NCBI GenBank assembly: GCA_000711775.1
Contig: ARYC01019334.1
Span: 1 to 64,000, forward strand
Direction of reading: 5' to 3'
Length of the DNA: 64,000 bases
DNA from: Oxytricha trifallax
Taxonomy: Eukaryota; Ciliophora; Spirotrichea; Sporadotrichida; Oxytrichidae
Shown: one piece after another, positions 12,197-23,484 of the stretch
Numbering within the stretch: the first letter of the stretch is position 1
How the letters are laid out: each line of letters starts with the position of its first letter
Position numbers and translations under genes: made by a program
The notes under the pieces: model-generated
Seen by the model: only the letters and a program-made list of their open reading frames with translations
Databases searched by the model: none
What the model was told of the DNA's origin: nothing

Positions 12197-12225
12197 AAAT
12201 ATTATAAAGTCAGTATTTTTGCAAT

Positions 12226-13118
12226 ATGAGACACAAGAACGCTCATAGAAAGTTTGGAAGAGACTACAAACATGTTAAAGCTATGCTTAGGTATATAGCA
12301 ATTTTACTTTGAAAATAAATCGTAATAATCTTTATCTACTTATAGAAACCTTGTTAAACCTAGTAATATAATATAAGATTTTATTGGAATTTAATCATCC
12401 ATATTCAATTAGTGATCTTATCTTAAAATTATCAACATATTCATAGATTTTTTATTGTGGAAGTTTACAAGCTTGGTGAAGCACGATAGAATTACTACAA
12501 CCATGGCCAAGGCAAAGGAATTAAGACCCCTTGCAGACAAGATTATTCACAAAGCCAAGCAGAACGATTACCAGGGCAACTTGTTCTTATATAAAACTCT
12601 CTTCACAAAGGATGCAATTATGAGAGCAAAGAAGGAACTCGCTCAGAGATTCCAGTAAGTTTTTATGCAAAATAATTTCTTTAAATTTATTGAATAAATA
12701 CGGGTTTAGAACTATAAAACTATACTATCTTAATTTTTTTATCATTTTTTGACTAATTAAACAATTTTCTCTTTTTAGAAATCAAGCTGGTGGTTTTGTA
12801 AGAGTTATAATTTTAATCATAATTTGTTAAATACTTGCACTATGTTGATCCAATTGAGTTAAAAACTTTATAAATTTTGTTTTTACTAATCAATTAAATC
12901 ATAAATACCTCGGTGAGAGAAAGAACGACAGAGCTAAGATTGGATATATTGAATACATAAACAACCCAATTGAAATTTATGAGAAGAACGAGTTGGCTCA
13001 GGAAAGAGAGAGGACTGGTTTGCCCTCATTCTGGTCTTGGGAAAAGAAATTACTCAAGCAAGAAATTGCATATTTCAAGGGACTAATCAAGCAATTGAAT
13101 GGTCGTTATCAATCATGA
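12226..13118 (+). CDS. Ribosomal protein bL17-like, probably mitochondrial
   Basis: The protein begins MRHKNAHRKFGRDYKHV and continues through LVTSLVKHDRITTTMAKAKE and RFQNQAGGFVR, a clear match to bacterial/mitochondrial L17 of the large ribosomal subunit, with a C-terminal extension. Introns: about 12291-12345 and a GTAAGT intron beginning at 12656. An IES at 12357-12467 (pointer TTA) restores the exact family spacing; read as an intron instead, it would insert eight residues. Downstream, tiny IES 12807-12828 (pointer GTT) and IES 12835-12908 (pointer TAAATAC) leave a 9-bp segment between them and give the family length up to the Asp-Arg-Ala-Lys motif. Ends TGA 13116-13118. Confidence 0.85.
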
Positions 13119-13256
13119 AGTAGAACAAACTTTATATATATAATTTTAAATGATTTATGAAAGAATTCAAATACATTTAAATAAATGAAAATCAGTTTAA
13201 AATGAGACAATACAATAAAACTCTTCATTTAAAACATCATTTATCATTTAACTGTC

Positions 13257-13640
13257 TAATATAAAAAAATATCTGTAAACTTTGGCTAAATCAAATGCTA
13301 CTTCAACTGGACCAGAAATGGAAGCTTTCAATGAATAAATAAGAAAGGACATCGAGGCAAAATACGAGAAAAAGAGACAGTTTTTGAAATTCTCACTTGA
13401 GAGAGCCAGGAATGAAGATAGACAGCACAAAAAGGAAGAGACCATGAAGAAATACGATAGAATGTGGGATTTCTACTCTGATTCTGATCCTATTCTTAAG
13501 CTCAAGGATGCTGCTAGAATTATTTAATAAATCTATTTTGAACATTTTATAATGAGTCTATTTCATATTATATTATTCAACTTATATTAAGAATTTGAGA
13601 AAAGCAAATGTTTTCCTGAAAAATGAGATAGTATTTCAAT
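13257..13640 (+). CDS. Charged helical protein fragment
   Basis: A plus-strand frame with strong coding character contains ATSTGPEMEAFNEQIRKD, a Lys/Glu/Arg-rich helical tract and MWDFYSDSDPILKLKDAARI. The conserved-looking aromatic stretch suggests an organellar or complex-associated small protein, but I do not recognise it. The start lies behind an unresolved junction where CATTTA occurs three times (13230-13255). The end may be a TGA near 13629 or an earlier IES boundary. Confidence 0.5.
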
Positions 13641-13891
13641 CAACTGCTAAAATAATCATAATAATTGATTTTTTTTAGCAATAAATGAATGATATTTAAA
13701 TTAGCACTACAACCAAATTCATTAATTACACATCATGATAGTTTCAATCGGAATATATAGTGACAATTAAAATGCAATAGATTGAATTAAGTTTTAAGTA
13801 AATCAACGAAAAAACAATTATAATAATATAAGAAAATTTAAAAAACCTTAATATTTTAAAGATTAAAGTTGATAGAATAAAGGTAAATAAA

Positions 13892-14053
13892 ATGTTAAGA
13901 AGACAACAACATTGTGGGTGCATATATTTTTATTATTTATATCTTAATGTATTTGATTTTTTAAATTTAAGCAATAATAGACAAATTTTAGTAGCAGCTA
14001 GAGTTACAGTGGGGCAGGGGACGAAAGGTAATTTATGTTTGAGAGAGCTATGA
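13892..14053 (+). CDS. Short open frame with intron and terminal TGA
   Basis: ATG at 13892 gives MLRRQQHCG; a GTGCAT...TTAAG intron of about 54 bases then joins to ILVAARVTVGQGTKG before TGA 14051-14053. The same frame continues with protein-like sequence (AIDEDCKKTNKINK) beyond that TGA. It could be a very short gene, a 5' segment of the next gene, or a further case of an in-frame TGA. Confidence 0.3.
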   Translation: MLRRQQHCGCIYFYYLYLNVFDFLNLSNNRQILVAARVTVGQGTKGNLCLREL

Positions 14054-14236
14054 GCCATAGATGAAGATTGCAAGAAAACTAATAAAATCAACAAAACTAA
14101 ATATTGCTAATGATTATCTGAAAAACTTTAATTATTGAGTAATATGATAAAATCAATATACTTATTTTTATCTTTTTCATCAATAATGCAATAGAATATA
14201 TAAAGTTCTTAAAGAACTCAACTTCAGCAATAATAA

Positions 14237-15633
14237 ATGAATAATTAACACCTGTCTCAAAATATCAATCAAATTAATAATAGCAGTAACAGAAGTTAGT
14301 TATAAGGACAAAACGTGAATAATTAGAGCAATAGATAAAGCAATTAAGGAGACTTGTCATCATAATCATTTTAGTTTTTAGTAAATCGATTTATATTATA
14401 TACTTGTTTCTTAATTCTAATTGAAATCCGGATAAAGTCAATTTTTATAGTTCTCTAAACAATCTTTTAATTAATTTTCAATCACAGTAACTTCAGCCTT
14501 CAAATACAAAAGTTTTAATTAAGAAATTCAGAAGATGTTGTTGCCATCACGCACCTGCTGTGATTATCTTAGACATAATAATAATCCTAATTTTAATTGG
14601 AGAGATTATCTTGATTCAAGATACACAGCTTGAACTCGACAATTCTAATATTGATTCAGTTTAAGTCCCTGTCTTTAACTACACATTCACTTATGGAAAT
14701 TAAACTTATAATAATAAAAATGGTTTCCCAAGCTAAAATTAAAACTACACCAACACTACTAACATTACTAATTAAATTTTGAAAACTTCTCTCTGGGAAA
14801 TATCTTCGAGTTCAGTCATAATAATCCCACTCAACTCTTTTTTCATAGCTCTAGGACTTCGATTACTATTTTGCAAGATACAATTAGAAATTATGAAATT
14901 TAGCTTAATAGCCCTACTTTTCATGCTGTATGTAAGCTCAATGATAGGTTTGACACTATATTCCTCGCAGAGTAACACCGATTTATTCAAGCAAAATTTC
15001 TTCTTGCAGTATATAATAATGACGATTTCACTGGTTCTAGGCATTTTAACTGAAGTTATAGCAATGTTAATGATGGCTTACTATTTCATGAAAGTTATGC
15101 AAGTCTAAATTAAGAAAGTTTCGCATTTATTCCTACTTGAAAAGTAGGAAGCTTTGCTTGGTAAGCAGTAGCAATAGATAGCTTAGTAGAATCAACAGTA
15201 AGCTTAGAATTAGGATCAAGGACAGTAAGAACAATAGCAAAACCAAAATATAAACTCTTAACTATAAGGCATTAACAATCCAATCTCTGGGATAGTCAGA
15301 GCTTTAACGAACAATACGAACTACGTCGATTAATCGATGACTAATCACAATTTAATTGAACATAGTTAAGTAGACATTTCTGTGAATTTAATGTCTCCAA
15401 ATGCAAATGCTAATCCTAGAATGCACAACGGATTGCAAAGTATAAGATAAAGTCTAAATTCTGCTAGAAATTCTTAATAGTCAAATAGAAGGCAAAATTA
15501 GCTACAGAGATCAGGGAGACGTTAGTAGAGAAGTAATCGGAGCTAAAACAGTAATAGATCGTAAAATATATCACCTATGAATTCTGCAAATAGATATGTC
15601 ATGAATGGGATCTAAGATTAATATTAAAGATGA
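14237..15633 (+). CDS. Four-segment membrane protein with Gln-rich tail
   Basis: N-terminal Asn/Gln-rich segment, then at least four hydrophobic segments: AVIILDIIIILILIGEII, VIIIPLNSFFIALGLRLLF, FSLIALLFMLYVSSMIGL and IIMTISLVLGILTEVIAML. A Thr/Asn-rich loop with Asn-x-Thr sites sits between the first and second, and a long Gln/Asn/Ser-rich cytoplasmic-type tail follows. The layout is tetraspan-like, but I cannot assign a family. One IES, 14381-14517, pointer TTTTA, joins SFQFL to IKKFRRCCCHHAP. Ends TGA 15631-15633. Confidence 0.65.
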
Positions 15634-15930
15634 AAGATTTATTTTTTTTAAAAAAAATATTTAGAAATTAAATATAAGATTAAACAATTTAACCGATTTA
15701 AATTTCATAAATCTGATCTTATTATTTGACATTAAAAAAATTATAAAAATAAATAAAATTTATATTTTATATTTAGCTCAATTTTAAATGTAACAATTTA
15801 ATCATGAAAAATTATAAGATATCCAATAGCCAAACTAATTTATTTTTAAAATCTTCTTTAAATTAATCAAATTTTCACCTATCTCTAATTATAAAATAAA
15901 ATAGTTAAATTTTTTAGTATTCTACATTGA

Positions 15931-16320
15931 CACTTATTCTTTGGCAATAAAGCTAACACTCAAGCAGGAGTAGAGATAGTAGAAACAACGCTTAATTTGG
16001 ATGACCATAGCAGTAAAGCAGACAATAACTAGGAGGGACAGGCCCCATAAACAACGACAGATCAAACAACAGTTCCTTCACATTCCTAGATCAAAGAAGA
16101 AGTAGATAGCGTTAATCCAATTTATTCCGAACAAGTGCGAATCAAAGCATGATAAGATCAGGTTCAAACAGCTAAAGGTCTTAAAATTCAGGTACAGACT
16201 CGAGTTCAAATTCAATATGTTGCTCCATTTGTACACTTCAATTAATCAGTAACATAGTTAAAATGCGAAGTTGTGAACACATATACCACAAAAACTGTCT
16301 GCAACAGTGGGCGAGAATGA
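15931..16320 (+). CDS. Unrecognised protein, 5' end unresolved, one in-frame TGA
   Basis: A frame starting around FGNKANTQAGVEIV reads as a polar Thr/Asp/Gln-rich protein, meets TGA at 16150-16152 and continues in the same frame with equal coding character (QDQVQTAKGLKIQVQTRVQI) to TGA 16318-16320. No ATG is visible in frame upstream, so an IES or intron must separate the first exon. The in-frame TGA would be arginine if it were CGA. Family unknown. Confidence 0.45.
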
Positions 16321-16602
16321 ATGTAGAGAGCAGGGATTTTAATAACAGTATTAATTAATGCCCAATTTGCAATTTAAATGCATTGTGATGCATTTGAAAT
16401 TTTCGATTATATTAAATTATCAAAGTCAATGTTTGATTATAGTATGAGTAATTTTTAAGTTAATAAGTAAAAGTCATTATTTTAAGATTTAAGCTAAATA
16501 ATTAATTTCTCTCTAATTTATAAATTCAAAATTAAATAAGGATTACTCAAAAATCTTGAACTTCAAAGTACTCAATTGTTTTTCATTAAATCCATTTTAC
16601 AG

Positions 16603-17970
16603 ATGCAATCAGAAATTGAAACTAACTATTCAGAGAGACCATCGACAAACTCTTCTAATTTGTCAAGTGCTAAGGGAGGAAATACTCCAGTATCGAGAAT
16701 TCTTAATGGACCTATATTTGAAATATAAATTGATTAATAACATATTATTATTAAATTTATGACCATCCTAGATGAGAAAAGTTGTACATAAAATGACTGT
16801 GGGTGATTCCCAGTCTGAGGTATTTTGCGCCAAGTACGATCCAGAGGATAGATACATCGCATGTGGCTACGGCGATGGAGTTTGCAGAATCTACAATTTA
16901 GAGACAGGAAAGCAAAGCTTTTCACTATCAGGCTCATTGGCTTTGTCAGGAGCTATAGATGACATGCCAGTCACTGCTCTTAAATGGAGACCTCAATCAT
17001 CTTAACTTAAAACTATGAATGTCCTGGTTACTGCACAGGCAGATGGAAGTTTGAAACATTGGCATACCACTTCTGGTAAATGCTTACACTCGAGATGTGA
17101 TAACCCTGATAATCATCTCTACGCCCTTGATTTTAATGTTGATGGGACTTTATTGGCTACTGCTGGCAGAGATCCAAAATGTTTAATTTTTAAAACTGCC
17201 TATAACATTAATTATACGAGATGCTCATGTGAGAATTTACGACGAGACCACAAAGTCACTCGCAGTAACTTTGAAAGAAAGAGGTGAATTGCCAGGCCAT
17301 TCAAACAGAATTTTCTGCGTTAAGTTTAACCCTCTAGATTCAAACATGCTTGTTAGTGGAGGTTGGGACAACACATTGTAAATCTACGATGTCAGAATGA
17401 AGGGACCAATTGAGAGCATTTATGGACCACATGTTTGTGGTGATTCCCTAGACTTCAAAAACGATGGATACACGTTATTAGCTGGCTCTTATAGACAAGA
17501 TGATGCCATCTAGTTGTTCGATTTGAGAAACTATAAATGTGTCAGAACTTACGAGTGGGATGGCCCTGATGGCATGGGTGTTGCCAAGAAAGAAATTGAT
17601 GAAAATAGAATGCAACAGTTCAAGCCAAAGACTGCACCACTTCTTTATGCAACTATGTTCAATAAGAAATAGGATATGATTCTCACAGGAGGGGCTGGAA
17701 AGAATCAGGTTAGAGTTTTACACTTAAATTTAATCCTGTATATTTATGCATTTTATTGTTTAATTCATATTTATTAAATTAAAAATATTAAAAGATTTCG
17801 ATCGTTTTTATATTAAAACAGTTTTCGATTATGAGACAGGAAATATAATTTGCATTATCAGTGACATGGAACGCAGTGTTCTCTGCATGGATGCAGCAAA
17901 AACAACAAATGGCTTTGCTTTCGGCTCAGCAGATTCTTGCCTCAGAATTATGGAAATTCAATCAAACTGA
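16603..17970 (+). CDS. WD40-repeat protein
   Basis: A beta-propeller protein with six or seven repeats, e.g. ARYDPED-like FCAKYDPEDRYIACGYGDG, LVTAQADGSLKHWH, FNVDGTLLATAGRDAHV, FNPLDSNMLVSGGWDNTLQ and FAFGSADSCLRIME. A Ser/Thr-rich N-terminal tail begins MQSEIETNYSER. Three IESs interrupt it: 16713-16764 (pointer GACC), 17174-17222 (pointer GAGAT, restoring AGRDAHVRIYDETTK) and 17720-17825 (pointer AGTTTT, restoring VRVFDYETG). The sequence before the ATG, TTTTACAG, would allow a 5' untranslated exon. Likely a scaffold; the specific partner cannot be told. Ends TGA 17968-17970. Confidence 0.8.
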
Positions 17971-18424
17971 GGATTAGAAATTCTACTACAAGAATCCAAA
18001 TGATTGGTTGATTTATTAACGTTTATTATGATTTATTATGATATAGAGTAACTTTTAGATAAATGCTTTTGATATTCTTTTTTATTAACTAATTTATTGA
18101 ACATAAACTTTAAAATTTTAATTAAGCTGATTATAATTTGGGTAGAAAATTTCTAATAAAATGCTTTAATATAGTATGATTAGATAATGATTATCTTTTA
18201 TACCTTGATTATAATAAACTTATTTTAATTTTAATGGAACTAAATCAAAACCCCTTCAAAAAAGAAACAAATAAGATATTTCTAGGAACAAGCAGTCAAA
18301 ATCTACTTAATCTTAATGAAATATATTTTATTTGTACTTAAAATAATAAAATTTGCAATCTGAATATATTTCCTGTTACTTTGAATAAATAATGACCATA
18401 TTCATTAGATATTGATGATTAATA

Positions 18425-19290
18425 ATGACATATCGGATATGGTGTAGTCTCATTAAAAATCAAAACGATCGAAAAATGACATTAAAGATGTTAAATCTTA
18501 TAAATAGCTTGAGAGGTTGGAATTAGATCTAGAATCACCGAGACTTCAAAAAGCTTGTCATAATCTTGGCATTACCTTGGATGAATGCCAGAAGAAGTAA
18601 GCAAATAATAGTTAAATTTAAGGACAAGAAAATCTTATTGAAACAATACTCTTTATCAATTTAGTGATTTAATTAAATTCTTTATAAGTTCGTTGCTTTT
18701 AAAACTAGAAATAATCTCTACAGTTTAAATAGTGACCCCTTAAATCCTTACCTCCCACTATATATTTAATTTCATTCTATATATAGATAGAAAAGTGAAT
18801 TTATGCAGAAAGGAGTGGACCCAGACTTGGCAGAACTGAGATTCAAGCACTTCCAATCCAGGTTAATTGACACTTTAAACAGAGTGCTAAATGAACGCAG
18901 AAATATAAGTAAGTGCGAATTTTCTACATGAATTATTGATAAATTTATTGATTAGCAACTAAACAATCTATATAATATAGAGATTAGAGATATGCAGAAA
19001 GAAATACTTGAATAAAAAATGCTAAATAAATCACAAAGCGTTTCAAATATCATTAACTAGTATTTATATGTTATTTTTTTAAAAAAAAACATAGACATTA
19101 ATAACTATAAAAAAAATTATTGAGAGTGATTAAAATAATTTAAACTAATCAAGTTAGTTCCCGTTGAATAGCAATAATTAAATTGGCAATTAAAGATAGA
19201 TATTGAATCCAATTCCAGCTAAAAATAGTTTAATATAATAAGGATAGAGTAGTTAGAATCTGGGATTAGCAACTTCAATTTTTCAAACAT
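18425..19290 (+). CDS. Coiled-coil protein of a ciliate cytoskeletal type
   Basis: From ATG 18425 the frame reads through LELDLESPRLQKACHNLG, a GTAAGC intron (about 18599-18789), then FMQKGVDPDLAELRFKHFQ and LNRVLNERRNIEIRDMQKE after an IES with pointer AATATA (about 18907-18984). The SPRL...ACHNLG then RFKHF...NRVLNERR layout is one I associate with axonemal/coiled-coil proteins of protists, by resemblance only. A further coding-like tract (LVPVEQQQLNWQLKIDIES) follows at about 19155-19290 and probably belongs here through another junction that I could not fix. Confidence 0.5.
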
Positions 19291-19434
19291 ATATACTAAT
19301 TTAATAATATAAGCAATATTAATTAGAATCAATTATATATTTAAAACAGAAGTAGGAATAGTGGATTAAAAACGTAACAAACCCCCTTAATTAATTGATT
19401 AAATTGCAAAATCACAGCAAATATAAAATAAGTT

Positions 19435-19452
19435 CCAAAACCCCAAAACCCC
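19435..19452. repeat. 18-nt telomere-like C4A4 block
   Basis: CCAAAACCCCAAAACCCC is two and a quarter perfect hypotrich telomere units. It lies 71 bp before the ATG of the following plus-strand gene, in the orientation a left telomere would have. The surrounding sequence has no other low-complexity character of this kind. Confidence 0.8.
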
Positions 19453-19522
19453 TATTTATTATTTCCAATCAATATATATTATTATATCTCATCGTCAGAA
19501 AACTCAGGCATTTCCCCTAAAA

Positions 19523-19829
19523 ATGAGCAGTCCAAACAACATAAAATCTCTCCTGACAAAATCAGCTTTCAAAGAGCAATACAGTAACAGATACGACTAG
19601 CTGCAGCCTATAATGAGTAAAACCACAGGTTCCTCATTTTTACAGTAAAATACTAACAATTTAACAACCACTAGTTTTTCATTCAGAAATAGCAATAATA
19701 ATCTTACTGCTTCATCTACTGCGATATCACTGGCTAACCCCCTGGTTGATAGGAAAATTCAATCAGATTTGGCTAAGATTGAGAGAGATAAATCACTCAA
19801 ATTGCTGAAAATATAGAAAGATATTGAGC

Positions 19830-19863
<34 letters not shown>

Positions 19864-21662
19864 TCATTTAAAAATAGATATTGTTATATGTAGAGTACTT
19901 TTGTATTTAATTTATAAAATCGATATATTCATATAATAAATTATGATGAATTTTAAGCACCAAGAAATAAACAAAATAAGGTTGGAAGAATATGAGAAGA
20001 AAATATAGAAAGCATAAAAGAGAATGATGAAAAAGTTGAAATCTTAAACCGAAGATAAAAAAGAAAAAAATGAAAAAAAGTTATTGGATTTTTAAAAACG
20101 AGCAGTTAGTTTAGATAAAGACTACGAAAATAATCATGTTTCATTTGTAAAAAATAATGATTAAATTGTTCCCTATTTCTGAAATAATTATCAATAAATC
20201 TATCTATTATACTTAGTGTTGTTAAGCTTTTATATACAATTTAATTATTATCGAATAATTATCGCTATATTTTTCAATAAAATATACGAAAATAAGGTAT
20301 TAAAAGATATAGAGAGATAAAACTAGTCCATGACTCTGACTGTATAAAAACAGATTTAATTAGAGTAGGAAAGGCGAATGGAAATGTTGAGGAGAGAGCA
20401 GGAAAGCCAGGAGAAAATGAAGTTTATTCAGGAGTGGAGATAAGAGAGAGAATAAATGGAAGTATTAAGCTCACATGTTATGCTTCAATCAAATCATAAT
20501 AAAATATAATGGATGGTTTATATAAAAAAGGGAAGATTTATTATAAAATTTATATAGAAAAGTAAGTAGTTTATTTAAATAATTACAGTTTGTTGTCTAA
20601 TTTTTAAGAATTAGCTAAGTTATTTTACAATTCAATAGTTTTATGCCCAAAATTAATATTTTTACACATAGCATTAAATTTAAAAGAAAAAGAATTACCT
20701 AATTATGTGATTCATATTTATCTCCCTCTTCTTAAAATTAAACATATATTTTATTCTTAAATATATAGATTTTCAATCGATCGATGAGAAATTGGATAGA
20801 TCTTAACAATTACACGCCCAAAATTTGAAGCGCATAGCCTCAGAAGCCAGAGCCAAAAACGATTAAGTCCGCAATAAAATTCTTCAATTTAAGCAGGAGC
20901 AGGAGGATAAACAGAAAAAAGACTAGGAACTTTTCGCTTAACAACAAGAATTACTGCGTAAAAAACTCAAAAACACGCATAGAGAGATGAAACACGTATT
21001 TGATGATTATAAACAGTAAAAACAAGTGAAGTAAGCGAGTAATGGCAATAAGAGACAAGAAGAGGAATAAGAGATTTAGTATAAACTTTAGAAGTTATAA
21101 GCCAGATAGAAGGAAGTTATTATAAAAATAAATCTTTTTATTTATAGCTGATAATGTAAACAAGAAAATTAGGTCTTTATTATATTTTGTTAAACGTATA
21201 TTTTTCACTGAATTTCATTTAATAAATTTGCCTAATATTAATTTATATAAAGCTGAGGACATTTAAGAAGAATAACGCCGAGAACAAGAACACGATTTTC
21301 TATTAAGAAACGAAGCTCGTAGACTCCGTGAAGAAGATATAAAATAGCTGAGAGATCGTCAAAAACGTCTTTAAGACCAGAAAAAGCTCTAAATTCTCGA
21401 AAAAGAAAAAGAGCACAAGGATTTCATGCGGACTTTAAGAGAGAGCGAAAACATCATATAAAAGAAGAAACTCGAAAGTATAATTAAGATGAGCAAAGAA
21501 GCTGAGGATATAAAAAAAACTTTGATACAAATATCTGTTAAGGGGAAAGTCATGACTCCAAGGACTAAGGAGAAGTTAGAATAAGAGGGCATTAGCTTGA
21601 GTTTTAGCTAGAAGAGGACGAGTTTGCATAATGGTCTTAATAATGGCAACAGTCTTACATGA
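19523..21662 (+). CDS. Long charged coiled-coil protein
   Basis: A Ser/Asn-rich head (MSSPNNIKSLLTKSAFKEQ) is followed by an almost continuous Lys/Glu/Gln/Arg coiled coil ending in a basic Ser/Asn tail. Four IESs interrupt it: 19831-19959 (pointer AGCA), 20134-20295 (pointer TACGAAAATAA, 11 bp), 20491-20778 (pointer TTCAATC) and one near 21150-21255 whose pointer is ambiguous (TATA or AAT). Each join keeps the coiled coil in frame. Structural or cytoskeletal role inferred from composition only. Ends TGA 21660-21662. Confidence 0.65.
19831..19959 (+). other. IES carrying an (AT)n microsatellite
   Basis: 129-bp internal eliminated sequence bounded by AGCA pointers. It begins with about 14 AT dinucleotides. 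Removal joins KDIEH to QEINKIRLEE in the coiled-coil gene. Confidence 0.7.
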
Positions 21663-21827
21663 AATTTTCTCAATTTTTTCTTAACCTTAATTAATTAGGG
21701 ATTATTAGTATTTTTGATTGTTTTGATTGTAAATTTCAAATTATAATTTTAAGCCATTAAAACATTAACGAGAGACTTGATTTTTTTTTGGGCCAAATCC
21801 AAAGAATAATTATATATTAAAATAAGA

Positions 21828-23233
21828 ATGGCATTTAAAGGATCCTTGTCATTTATTATCCCAATTTTTATGCTTTTGGGGCAGTCTCTGAATTATGAGA
21901 TAAAAAGATATCATGACCCAGCTAACTACACCCACACTCCCATTGTTTTCATTCACGGTATCACTTCTAATGTAAGTTTTATTATACATTTGTCAATATG
22001 TTATTATAATATTGTATACGCGTAAAATTTATGGCATCTAATATATAAAACTATATTCCAAATAATTTTTTTGAAAAAAGTTAATTAATTTTAACAAAGC
22101 TAACAATACTTGAGTTATTTGAAGCTTACTATACAAGCTTACTGTACATCATCAGCTGCTGTATCCATTGACCTATTTTAACAAACTATTGACTGAATCA
22201 TTGTTTTTTATAACTTAAAACCATATATTTATGATATAGTGTGTGGAGTTGCAGCATTTGGTAGGCATGGTCTCTGATCTAATGAATAACACAGCCTACA
22301 CAAAGTGTATTGAAGTTGGCAACGGAAAAATTAGTTCCTGGTTTATGGATATGCGCACACAGGTTCAATCTGCTTGCCAGGGTATCATGGCTGATCCAGT
22401 ATTTTCAAGTGGTGTCCCAGTCAATATTATTGGCTACTCTCAAGGTGGTTTGATTTTACAAAGTATAAAATATGTTGCAATATATAAATAAGGATCTATA
22501 GATCGGAATCTAGGATCGCTCACTCATAGTATATAAATTTCCTTAATTTGATTGCCAGATCAGTAGTTGAGACATGCACAGCCATTAAATTCAGAAAATT
22601 AGTGACTTTTGGTTCCCCACACGGAGGAGTCTCCGCCATCCACAAATGCGACTATAACTTTTATTGTATCCTAGCTGACAAAGCAGCGAAAATGATAGTA
22701 TACTCTGGCTTCGCTCAAATGCTAGTAGCACCCGCTGACTACTTCAGAGTGTTCACTGACCTCGCTAATTATCTCAAGAAATCTTACTTCTTGCCAATAG
22801 TTAACAACGAGGAGACCGATCCATCTTAGAAAAATCCTTAATATAGACAAAGATTGGTTGACTTGGAGCACTTCCGCATGTTCATGTGGCTTGATGATTA
22901 CGTTGTATACCCCAAGGAATCGGAATGGTTTGGTGTCTTTGATGAAAATGGATATATTGTCAACTTGCAAGATCAAGAACAATCATAATATTTGAATCAA
23001 AATGTTATGAGATTTCTTTGCTATAACTTTTGTTTCCTATAATTACAAGTGTGTATTTGATTGCTTTTAATCATACGATTATATGTAATTAATTTGAATA
23101 CAAGTAAGATTGGTTAGGTTTGAGAACCTTGGGAGAATCTAATCGTACTTCATTTTTGACAATCGAAGGTGGCCACATGAATATCGAAAGCTGGTACGTT
23201 CAACAAAATCTCATTCCCCTCCTCATTGATTGA
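21828..23233 (+). CDS. PPT1: Palmitoyl-protein thioesterase (PPT1-like)
   Basis: A lysosomal alpha/beta hydrolase that removes palmitate from proteins. It has a signal peptide (LSFIIPIFMLLGQS), the oxyanion region VFIHGITSN, the nucleophile GYSQGG, the conserved GSPHGGV, ESEWFGVFDENG and the C-terminal GGHMNIESWY with the catalytic histidine. An intron (about 21971-22239) begins GTAAGT. IESs at 22479-22555 (pointer TTGC, restoring SIKYVARSVVETC) and 22980-23098 (pointer GAA, restoring LQDQEYKQDWLGL, matching the family YTQDRLGL). Ends TGA 23231-23233. The intron is long for this window and could itself hold an IES. Confidence 0.9.
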
Positions 23234-23484
23234 TATTAAAGATTATTTAACATACATAATATTGCTGAAAAAAGTAAAATAATTTAAGATACAGTTTTGA
23301 TAATAGTGGGATTAATTTTTTAAATAGTTATGATTGCTAATTATACTTTAATAATAATTATCAACATTAATTTAATAATATCAACATGAACTTATTTGTT
23401 ACATTTTAATTGTCTATTATTCACATAAGATTTAAGGCAATTTATTTGAATGATAATTATCATATAAATTTTTATTAATATAAA

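Noticed and set aside
12357..12467. Reading the first bL17 interruption as an ordinary intron
   Set aside because: GTAATA...CATAG could be spliced in frame but would insert eight residues into a segment where the family has none; the TTA pointer join gives exact spacing.
14772..15044. 90-codon minus-strand frame
   Set aside because: Antisense to the membrane segments of the plus-strand four-segment protein, which is continuous in frame and pointer-supported.
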